Shown here in pieces: positions 1-5,540 of a stretch of 5,540 nt of DNA; positions within the stretch are counted from its first letter, which is position 1; each line of letters opens with the position of its first letter. The notes under the pieces were generated by a model. The model was not told the DNA's origin. It searched no databases and worked only from the letters and a program-made list of their open reading frames with translations. This DNA comes from a bacterium (GTDB lineage: Bacteria; Patescibacteriota; Gracilibacteria; UBA1369; LOWO2-01-FULL-3), in the NCBI GenBank assembly GCA_027622635.1, contig JAQBYK010000079.1, positions 1 to 5,540 on the forward strand, in the 5' to 3' direction. A program made the translations under genes and the position numbers.

Positions 1-1
1 T

Positions 2-721
2 AAAACTGCTTTAGCACTCAATATTGGCGAAAATGTCGCGAAGAAAGGGCATTCTGTAGGCATAATTTCTCTGGAAATGTCAAAAGAGCAATTAGTTGAA
101 CGCATGTTTTGCAGTCTTCTTTCGGTTGATTCTTGGAAAATGCGTACCGGAAAACTAACCGATGATGATTTCAGCAAAATTGGCACCATTATGGATGAAT
201 TGAATTCTATGAAAATATTCATAGATGATTCTATTGGTAACTCTATCGCAGAGTTAAAAGCTAAGGCCAGAAGATTAAAAATGGAGAATGGTCTGGACCT
301 CCTCATAGTAGATTACCTTCAATTGATGAGTTCCGGGTCTTACAGTTTTCAGTCTAATCGAGTGCAAGAAATTTCTGAAATTTCGCGATCACTCAAAGCT
401 TTGGCAAGAGATTTAAGTATTCCTATTGTTGCATTGTCACAGTTATCAAGAGCCGTTGAGCTTAGGCCCAGCAAGGTACCTCAACTTTCCGATCTTCGTG
501 AGAGTGGAGCCATTGAGCAAGATGCCGATGTTGTTATGATGATTTATCGTGAAGACTATTATGAGGAGGATACGGAAAGAAAAGGAATCACTGATGTTTA
601 CATCAGAAAACACCGAAATGGTCCAATAGGTCACGTCGAATTGACCTTCAAAAAAGAGCAGATGAAGTTTTTGGATATAGAGAAGAAAAGAAAGTATGAA
701 GATTACGCTACAGCAGCCTAG
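2..721 (+). CDS. dnaB: Replicative DNA helicase DnaB, C-terminal ATPase domain (5'-truncated by window)
   Basis: This is the RecA-like motor domain of the hexameric helicase that unwinds DNA at the replication fork. Reading is open from base 2, so the start and the N-terminal primase-interacting domain lie outside the window; 239 codons are visible, ending in TAG. The first two visible codons (Lys-Thr) are the end of the Walker A GKT. Numbering from there: the H1a motif SLEMSKEQ with the catalytic Glu at 25; Walker B LLIVDYLQLM at 100-109 with Asp104; H3 IVALSQLSR at 142-150 with the sensor Gln147; the conserved block QLSDLRESGAIEQDAD at 161-176; and KHRNGPIG at 203-210, whose Lys203 and Arg205 match the trans-acting Lys/Arg-finger pair of DnaB. 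No intein or frameshift is present in the visible part. The Lys/Glu-rich tail after residue 217 is short and ordinary. RadA or another DnaB-like paralogue (phage type) is possible but less likely, given the full set of DnaB motifs. The gene ends 32 nt before the preferred lysS start. Confidence 0.96.
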   Translation, partial: KTALALNIGENVAKKGHSVGIISLEMSKEQLVERMFCSLLSVDSWKMRTGKLTDDDFSKIGTIMDELNSMKIFIDDSIGNSIAELKAKARRLKMENGLDLLIVDYLQLMSSGSYSFQSNRVQEISEISRSLKALARDLSIPIVALSQLSRAVELRPSKVPQLSDLRESGAIEQDADVVMMIYREDYYEEDTERKGITDVYIRKHRNGPIGHVELTFKKEQMKFLDIEKKRKYEDYATAA

Positions 722-741
722 TAATTTTGATAAGCGTTCTT

Positions 742-747
742 TACAAT
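742..747 (+). promoter_or_regulatory. Possible -10 element (TACAAT) 6 nt before the lysS ATG
   Basis: TACAAT matches the sigma-70 -10 consensus at 5 of 6 positions and lies in the dnaB-lysS gap. Exactly six bases separate it from the ATG at 754, so a start of transcription about 7 nt downstream would fall on the A of that ATG. No good -35 hexamer sits 16-18 nt upstream and there is no TG extension, so on its own this is weak. It gains weight because the stronger promoter before the DUF2339 gene has the same spacing. Confidence 0.35.
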
Positions 748-753
748 GCATCC

Positions 754-2349
754 ATGCAAACAGATAATTCCAACGAATATAGTGTCCGCCTTCAAAAGAC
801 AAAAGTTCTTCGTGAACAGGGCATTAATCCTTATCCGAACAGATTTGAGCGAGATACTACCAGTAGCGATGCCCTTGCGCTTGGGGGGAAATCTAAGTTA
901 AGAGAAGTTGAAGCGATTCTAAAAAAACCTTCCAAAAAACTCCTCAAATTGGCCGGACGACTTATGACTTTGAGGTCTCATGGGAAGTTAAGTTTTGCTC
1001 ATTTGCGCGATTCATTTGGTAAGGTACAAATTTGTTTCATGCAGGATTTGATGGGGAAGGACGATTACAAATTTCTAAATAAAGTTGATATTGCGGATTT
1101 TGTTGGAGTTGAGGGGGAATTATTTAAAACAAGGCACGGTGAAATAACTTTGCTTGTCCATAAAGTGACTTTGCTTTCTAAGGCGCTGCGGCCCCTTCCT
1201 GAAAAGTGGCATGGTGTAAAAGATCAGGAAATCAAGTATCGACAGCGTTATTTAGATACTGTTATGAGTAATGACAGTTATGATCGATTCATTTTTAGGA
1301 GCAATTTGCTTAAAACTCTCCGTGAATTTTATTGGTCCGAAGGTTTCATTGAGCTGGAAACCCCTGTTTTGGAGAACGTTTCATCCGGTGCCGCTGCCAA
1401 ACCCTTTACCACTCATCACAATGCTTTGGATATTGATGTATATCTCCGAATTGCTGCCGGTGAACTCTGGCAAAAAATTGCTATCGTGGGTGGATTTGAG
1501 AAAACATTTGAGGTTGCTCGCTGCTTTAGAAATGAGGGTATGGATCCAAGTCATCTGCAGGAATTTACGATGATCGAGCATTATTCTGCATTTTGGGACT
1601 ATGAAGATAATATGAAATTTACTGAGAGAATGTTTGAATATGTCCTAAAAAAACTTCTTGGGACTACAAAAGTAACTACTAAGGACAGAGATGGTAAAGA
1701 TGTTGTGTTGGATTTTAAAACTCCCTGGCCCAGAAAAAAGTTTACGGAATTGATAAAAAAAGACTGCGAAATTGATGTACTCAAATATGATAATTCCAAA
1801 GACCTGTTAAAAGAGATTAAAAAGAAAAAGATCGCTATTGAAGATGCTGAAAAGCTGGGATATGGAAATTTGGTAGATTCTCTATACAAAAAGGTTTCTC
1901 GCCCTAAATTGACCAAGCCTACTTTTGTGATACAGCATCCTCTGAGCACTAAACCACTTGCTCGAAAAAACGACAAAGATCCACGGCTATGCGACACTTT
2001 TCAATTATTGGTAAATACTTGGGAGATTATTAATGCGTATAGTGAAATAGTTGACCCTATTGATCAAGCTGATCGGTTTGAAAAACAAGCCCTAGCAAAA
2101 GCCCAGGGGGATGAAGAAGCCATGATGGTTAATGAGGAATATCTTTTGGCAATGGAACATGGGATGCCTTGCATGTCCGGTTGGGGAATGGGTATAGATC
2201 GACTAGTCACATTATTGACCGGTCAAGAAAACTTGAAAGACTCTGTTCTCTTCCCACTGCTTCGGCCACTGGAGGATACTGTCAGGAAAGAGAAAAAAAT
2301 GATGGAAAAGGCAAAAAAAATGTTGAAGAAAAATGCTAAAAACTCTTAA
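754..2349 (+). CDS. lysS: Lysyl-tRNA synthetase, class II
   Basis: It charges tRNA-Lys with lysine using ATP, in the cytoplasm. From the ATG at 754 it is 531 aa, slightly longer than the usual roughly 500. Residues about 65-140 form the OB-fold anticodon-binding domain. Motif 1 is around 197-206 (FIELETPVLE). The family stretch GAAAKPFTTHHNALD is at 212-226. Motif 2 is FRNEGMDPSHLQEFTMIEHY at 258-277 (Arg259, Glu261, Glu275, Tyr277). A lysine-pocket segment EIINAYSE is at 424-431, and motif 3 GMGIDR at 478-483 has the ATP-binding Arg483. Oddities are an extra Gly in LRIAAGELWQK (231-241, usually LRIAPELYLK), HLQEF where HNPEF is usual, and a Lys-rich tail of about 20 residues. An in-frame TTG at 727 would add nine residues; the ATG is preferred because the extension is not conserved-looking, neither start has a Shine-Dalgarno site, and a -10-like hexamer sits 6 nt before the ATG. 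The last 17 nt overlap the peptidase gene. Family assignment is firm; the start is moderately sure. Confidence 0.96.
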   Translation: MQTDNSNEYSVRLQKTKVLREQGINPYPNRFERDTTSSDALALGGKSKLREVEAILKKPSKKLLKLAGRLMTLRSHGKLSFAHLRDSFGKVQICFMQDLMGKDDYKFLNKVDIADFVGVEGELFKTRHGEITLLVHKVTLLSKALRPLPEKWHGVKDQEIKYRQRYLDTVMSNDSYDRFIFRSNLLKTLREFYWSEGFIELETPVLENVSSGAAAKPFTTHHNALDIDVYLRIAAGELWQKIAIVGGFEKTFEVARCFRNEGMDPSHLQEFTMIEHYSAFWDYEDNMKFTERMFEYVLKKLLGTTKVTTKDRDGKDVVLDFKTPWPRKKFTELIKKDCEIDVLKYDNSKDLLKEIKKKKIAIEDAEKLGYGNLVDSLYKKVSRPKLTKPTFVIQHPLSTKPLARKNDKDPRLCDTFQLLVNTWEIINAYSEIVDPIDQADRFEKQALAKAQGDEEAMMVNEEYLLAMEHGMPCMSGWGMGIDRLVTLLTGQENLKDSVLFPLLRPLEDTVRKEKKMMEKAKKMLKKNAKNS

Positions 2350-3145
2350 AGGAAAAGTTGGTGATTTTGTAAGAGGATTCCATGGCCTTTATCAAAACAA
2401 GTTTGATAAATATTTGATGTTGCCGGAAGGGCTTGCAGAAATTTCCCTTGGTTATTCAAATGAGGATCGAGAAATATTTGCTTACAGGTTTGGGGCTGAT
2501 GCTAAAATTAAAATCTTATTTATGGGAGGAATTCATGGAAATGAAGTTGGCACTATTAAACTAATGTATAAGCTGATTAATTACCTGCATGGCAAAAGAT
2601 TTTTAGGTGTAGAGATTTATGTCTTACCTTGCCTTAATCCGGATGGGCTTGCAGAGGCACTGGAATCGCCTGACTATTTTTCCGGTGGTCGCTATGGCCG
2701 ATTCAATTCAAATAAAGTTGATTTAAATCGCAATTTTAAAACATCCAGCTTTGAACCTGAAAATCATTGGTTTTTTGGAGATAAAAATGTGTCAGTTTAT
2801 TGTGGTGAAAGCGGTTTTTCAGAGCCTGAGTCAAAGTTGCTGGCCAATTTTGTAAAGGATCATGGCATTTCAATACTCTATTCTTTTCATAGTAGGGGCA
2901 AAGAAATTATGGGTAGTCGAGATGATTTAGCTCAGAAACTAACATTGGATTTTGTTGAGAAAACCGGATATAAATATGTCCCTGAAGAATCCTGGAGGAA
3001 AATGGGACAGACCGGAACTATCAAAGAATGGTGTGAGGAAAATGGAGTGTCGTACATCGAGATTGAAAGTGCCACACGCTTCGGTAGTGACTGGAAAAAC
3101 CAAAAGAGTGCTATAATCGGCGCAATTAAATATCATTATGGATAA
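2333..3145 (+). CDS. M14-family zinc carboxypeptidase (MpaA/succinylglutamate-desuccinylase-like)
   Basis: This is a 270-aa zinc metallopeptidase of the carboxypeptidase A fold. The full active-site set can be read: zinc ligands His68 and Glu71 in GGIHGNEVG; LNPDG at 101-105; substrate-carboxylate-binding Arg123 (GRFNSN) and Asn132-Arg133 (VDLNRNF); SEPES at 163-167; the third zinc ligand His186 in YSFHSRG; and a catalytic Glu at 243 (or 245) in SYIEIESA. No signal peptide or membrane segment is seen, so it is probably cytoplasmic. It most resembles short M14 enzymes such as murein peptide amidase MpaA, which trims cell-wall tripeptide by cutting the gamma-D-Glu-DAP bond. The substrate here cannot be read from the sequence, and a generic carboxypeptidase or deacylase role is possible. 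The ATG lies inside the 3' end of lysS (17-nt overlap) and the stop overlaps the guaA start by 8 nt. No clear Shine-Dalgarno site is present (only GAAGAAAA upstream), so translational coupling is likely. No other in-frame ATG precedes the conserved region except Met29, which would remove 28 residues. Confidence 0.88.
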   Translation: MLKTLKGKVGDFVRGFHGLYQNKFDKYLMLPEGLAEISLGYSNEDREIFAYRFGADAKIKILFMGGIHGNEVGTIKLMYKLINYLHGKRFLGVEIYVLPCLNPDGLAEALESPDYFSGGRYGRFNSNKVDLNRNFKTSSFEPENHWFFGDKNVSVYCGESGFSEPESKLLANFVKDHGISILYSFHSRGKEIMGSRDDLAQKLTLDFVEKTGYKYVPEESWRKMGQTGTIKEWCEENGVSYIEIESATRFGSDWKNQKSAIIGAIKYHYG

Positions 3146-4934
3146 GATCGCAGTTTTAGATTTTGGAGGCCAATATGCTCATCTGATAGCAAATAGAATC
3201 AGGCGCTTGGGTGTTTATACTGAAATTATAGATGGCACTGTTAGTGACCGGGAACTTATTTGTTACAAGGCAATTATTCTATCCGGTGGACCAGCTAGTG
3301 TAAGTGCAAAAGATAGTCTTAAGTGCGATCCGGGTATTTTTGAGTTGGGGATTCCCATACTTGGAATTTGCTATGGTCATCAATTGATTGCCAATGCTCT
3401 TGGAGCCACGGTTGAACAAGGAAAGGTGCGTGAATACGGTGCAGCTAACATAGATTTTTCTGAGAAAAAAAGTATTTTTGAGGGTGTTCAAAGTTCTGAG
3501 CAGGTGTGGATGAGTCACTTTGATCAAGTTGTTTCTGTGCCTGAAGGATTTGAGGCTATTGCATCATCAGAGGACTGTCCAATTGCCGCAATGGCAAATT
3601 ACAAAAAAAATATTTACTCAGTTCAATTTCATCCGGAGGTTACTCATACTCCTTGCGGAAATTTAATTTTAGAGAATTTTATAGAGTTGAGTCGCGCAAA
3701 AAGAGATTGGAGTATAGATGGATATATTGAAACTATTCTTAAGGAGATTACCGATAAGGTTGGTGACAAAAAAGTTTTTCTCATGATAAGTGGTGGTGTT
3801 GACAGCACTGTTGCCTTTTTGTTGCTTGAAAAAGCTTTAGGTGGAGATAGAGTTTATGGACTTTTTGTGGATATTGGTTTTATGCGTTTGAATGAGCGCA
3901 CCGAGGTAGAAACCTCTCTTAAAGCTCTTGGTGTAGATAATTTGCATGTTTACGATGGCGGTGAAGAATATTTTGCTGCTTTGAAAGGAGTCTATGAACC
4001 CGAGGAAAAGCGAAAAATCATTGGAAATTTATTTTTGGATATTCAAGAAAAAGTTTCTACTGAGCTTAACTTAAATCCTGATGAATGGTTTTTAGGGCAA
4101 GGCACTATATATCCGGACACTATTGAGACCGGCGGCACAAAACATGCCGAAACGATTAAGACTCACCACAACCAGGTTGATAGGATCAAGCAATTGGATG
4201 AAGCCGGTAAAATTATAGAGCCACTTAAACAATTATATAAGGATGAAGTTAGAATGGTTGGTGATAGACTTAATCTGGATGAAAAGATGGTTTGGCGTCA
4301 TCCATTTCCCGGTCCGGGTCTAGCAGTACGAACCTTGTGTACGAAAGCAGCTGACTACCCTTCAGATCTTGTAGAATTAGAAAATAAGATTAGGGCTGAG
4401 GTTGGAGATGCCAGTGCGAAAGTTCTTCCAATCAAAAGTGTCGGAGTCCAAGGGGATGAGCGGACTTATCAACACCCAGTTGTGCTCTATGGCAAGCAGT
4501 TTTCCTGGGATGGCCTGGACAAGTTGTCTACCCACTTGACTAATCGTTTCCCCGAAGTCAACAGGGTGCTTTATGGCTTACAGCCTAGTGATTATACTGA
4601 TTTGACTGTCGCTGATTCTTACCTTACAAAAGAGCGAATTTTGACTATACAACAGGCTGATAGGATCGTGATGGATTACCTTGTGGAGGCCAAAATCAAT
4701 AGAGACATATGGCAGTTCCCCACCGTGCTAATTCCTGTCGGTGTGGGTAGCCCAAATACGGAATCTATAGTACTCCGGCCAGTATGTAGCGAAGAAGCTA
4801 TGACGGCAAATTTCTATGAGATGCCATTTGATTTGCTAAATGAATTGGTAAAACGCTTGGGTGCGGTGACTGGAATTTCCGGTATTTTTTATGACGTTAC
4901 AAACAAACCGCCCGGAACTATTGAGTGGGAGTAA
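3138..4934 (+). CDS. guaA: GMP synthase (glutamine-hydrolysing), long form with two-part dimerisation domain
   Basis: It converts XMP to GMP using ATP and glutamine-derived ammonia, the last step of guanine nucleotide synthesis. The class I glutamine amidotransferase domain spans about 3-185: SGGP at 49-52, nucleophile Cys78 in GICYGHQ, and His165/Glu167 in FHPEVTHT. The ATP-pyrophosphatase domain follows, with the PP-loop SGGVDST at 218-224, GQGTIYPDTIE at 320-330, KTHHN at 341-345 and HPFPGPG at 388-394. The C-terminal dimerisation region is about 200 residues and ends in KPPGTIEWE, the XMP-binding tail. At 598 aa it is some 75-90 residues longer than typical bacterial GuaA (about 510-525). 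The extra part is an added subdomain at about 405-500 containing LPIKSVGVQGDERTY and EVNRVLYG, as in human GMP synthetase. All catalytic motifs are intact, so it should be active. The ATG overlaps the peptidase stop (ATGGATAA, 8 nt) and has no Shine-Dalgarno site, suggesting translation coupled to the upstream gene. Confidence 0.97.
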   Translation: MDKIAVLDFGGQYAHLIANRIRRLGVYTEIIDGTVSDRELICYKAIILSGGPASVSAKDSLKCDPGIFELGIPILGICYGHQLIANALGATVEQGKVREYGAANIDFSEKKSIFEGVQSSEQVWMSHFDQVVSVPEGFEAIASSEDCPIAAMANYKKNIYSVQFHPEVTHTPCGNLILENFIELSRAKRDWSIDGYIETILKEITDKVGDKKVFLMISGGVDSTVAFLLLEKALGGDRVYGLFVDIGFMRLNERTEVETSLKALGVDNLHVYDGGEEYFAALKGVYEPEEKRKIIGNLFLDIQEKVSTELNLNPDEWFLGQGTIYPDTIETGGTKHAETIKTHHNQVDRIKQLDEAGKIIEPLKQLYKDEVRMVGDRLNLDEKMVWRHPFPGPGLAVRTLCTKAADYPSDLVELENKIRAEVGDASAKVLPIKSVGVQGDERTYQHPVVLYGKQFSWDGLDKLSTHLTNRFPEVNRVLYGLQPSDYTDLTVADSYLTKERILTIQQADRIVMDYLVEAKINRDIWQFPTVLIPVGVGSPNTESIVLRPVCSEEAMTANFYEMPFDLLNELVKRLGAVTGISGIFYDVTNKPPGTIEWE

Positions 4935-4935
4935 T

Positions 4936-4964
4936 TTGTCAAAATACATTCAACAGGATATAAT
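4936..4964 (+). promoter_or_regulatory. Sigma-70-type promoter for the DUF2339 gene, predicted leaderless
   Basis: In the 36-nt gap after guaA there is TTGTCA (4936-4941, 5 of 6 matches to the -35 consensus), a 17-nt spacer, and a perfect TATAAT (4959-4964). Only six bases (TTATTT) separate the -10 from the ATG at 4971, so the expected transcription start, about 7 nt past the -10, coincides with the first base of the start codon. An AGGA at 4955-4958 is 12 nt from the ATG, too far for a normal ribosome site, and lies upstream of the predicted transcript start. Confidence 0.7.
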
Positions 4965-4970
4965 TTATTT

Positions 4971-5540
4971 ATGAATGAAGACCTTTCATTATTGAAAAAA
5001 CAAGTGGAATCTTTGATAAGGAGGGTTTCAGAGTTAGAACAAAAAGAGGAAGCTCTTAATGAAGCGCATGCGACATCAAAAGAAGTTAGCGCAGTAGAGC
5101 AGTTTCAAAATGAAGAAGCATTTTATGCTAACAGCAATGAGGACCATTCAATGGAAGAAGACCCTTCTCAAGAACCTTCAATAGTAATTCCATCGAAAAA
5201 GCAATTTGAGGAAGCCTTAGGGTTTAAGTGGTTCAGTAGAATTGGAATTTTAGCCCTAGTGCTGGGTGTTGTCTTTTTCCTTAAATATGCTATCGATAAT
5301 AACTTAATTAGTTACTTTGCTAGAATAATTATAGGTGTAGTTACTGGTACTGGCTTAGTCGTTGGAGGTGAAATTATTGCCAGAAAGGAGAAATACCGTG
5401 TTTGGGCTAGAAACTTGGTATCTGGGGGAATTGCAATAACTTATTTTTCTATTTATGCCGCATATCACCTTCCCGCTTATCAGGAAGCCATTGGAATCTC
5501 TCTCTCACTAGACTTGATACTTTTGAGCGTTGTTGCAATA
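4971..5540 (+). CDS. DUF2339-family membrane protein, N-terminal part (3'-truncated by window)
   Basis: An open frame of 190 codons runs from the ATG to the window end with no stop. The first 35 or so residues are a charged, heptad-like coiled coil (LSLLKKQVESLIRRVSELEQ). A loose Glu/Ser/Asn-rich linker follows to about 75. Then FEEALGFKWFSRIGILALV at 79-97 opens the membrane part, a pattern typical of DUF2339 (coiled coil, then E-x-x-L-G-x-x-W-x-x-R-I-G and FFLKYAID). Hydrophobic segments are seen at about 90-106, 115-135, 146-166 and 171-190, so at least four spans are present; full members have many more. The function of the family is unknown. The start is secure: no ATG, GTG or TTG lies between the in-frame stop of guaA and this ATG, and the next in-frame ATG is at codon 61. 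It has its own near-consensus promoter and no well-placed Shine-Dalgarno site. The amino-terminal coiled coil is presumably cytoplasmic, as no signal peptide precedes it. Confidence 0.85.
   Translation, partial: MNEDLSLLKKQVESLIRRVSELEQKEEALNEAHATSKEVSAVEQFQNEEAFYANSNEDHSMEEDPSQEPSIVIPSKKQFEEALGFKWFSRIGILALVLGVVFFLKYAIDNNLISYFARIIIGVVTGTGLVVGGEIIARKEKYRVWARNLVSGGIAITYFSIYAAYHLPAYQEAIGISLSLDLILLSVVAI

Noticed and set aside
2..721. Possible intein or phage-type helicase in dnaB.
   Set aside because: The visible motor domain is continuous, with all motifs in normal order and spacing, next to housekeeping genes; nothing phage-like is nearby.
727..753. TTG start giving a nine-residue longer LysRS.
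   Set aside because: No ribosome site precedes it, the added residues do not resemble the family N-terminus, and the downstream ATG has a -10-like element at a telling distance.
446..802. Minus-strand open frame of 118 codons across the dnaB end and lysS start.
   Set aside because: It is antisense to strongly conserved DnaB motifs, its translation has no recognisable domain, and there is no sign of a promoter or ribosome site.
1271..1573. Plus-strand frame of 100 codons in a second frame within lysS.
   Set aside because: It covers the conserved motif 1 and motif 2 region of LysRS in a shifted frame, with no domain of its own.
1599..1997. Minus-strand open frame of 132 codons inside lysS.
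   Set aside because: It lies wholly antisense to LysRS; the Ser/Phe-rich translation is what the reverse of Lys/Glu-rich coding DNA gives.
3112..3117. A perfect TATAAT inside the 3' end of the peptidase gene, 20 nt before the guaA ATG.
   Set aside because: No acceptable -35 lies 16-18 nt upstream (the best is GTGACT with 19 nt), the bases encode ordinary residues of the peptidase, and such hexamers arise by chance in AT-rich coding DNA. A weak internal guaA promoter is not excluded.
4935..4970. Possible terminator between guaA and the DUF2339 gene.
   Set aside because: No inverted repeat followed by a T-run is present; the gap is filled by the promoter.

Overview
The window holds five protein-coding genes, all on the + strand and packed almost without gaps: the 3' two-thirds of a replicative DNA helicase gene (dnaB), a complete class II lysyl-tRNA synthetase gene (lysS), a complete small M14-family zinc carboxypeptidase gene, a complete and unusually long GMP synthetase gene (guaA), and the 5' part of a DUF2339 multi-membrane-span protein gene cut by the window end. 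No RNA gene, mobile element, CRISPR array, long repeat or convincing terminator is visible. No stretch longer than about 36 bases lacks a gene.

The DNA is AT-rich by eye (not counted), uses the standard bacterial code (Trp is always TGG and no in-frame TGA is read through), and has very tight spacing: 32 nt between dnaB and the preferred lysS start, a 17-nt overlap of lysS with the peptidase gene, an 8-nt overlap of the peptidase gene with guaA, and 36 nt between guaA and the DUF2339 gene. None of the four visible starts has a well-spaced Shine-Dalgarno sequence. Compactness, the LysRS motif variants (extra Gly before the lysine-binding Glu, HLQEF in motif 2) and a eukaryote-like GuaA fit a small-genome bacterial lineage such as Patescibacteria (CPR). 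That placement is an inference from recalled family patterns, not a proof.

Layout: 1-721 dnaB; 754-2349 lysS; 2333-3145 M14 peptidase; 3138-4934 guaA; 4936-4964 a near-consensus promoter; 4971-5540 DUF2339 gene. The lysS, peptidase and guaA genes overlap and are probably one translationally coupled unit. The mix is housekeeping: replication, Lys-tRNA charging, peptide trimming (possibly cell-wall peptide processing) and the last step of GMP synthesis, followed by an uncharacterised membrane protein with its own promoter.

I do not see an undescribed multi-gene system. The points most worth a second look are the human-like two-subdomain GuaA, and the promoter whose -10 TATAAT ends exactly 6 nt before the DUF2339 ATG, which predicts a leaderless mRNA. 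The same TAnAAT-N6-ATG geometry recurs in front of lysS.
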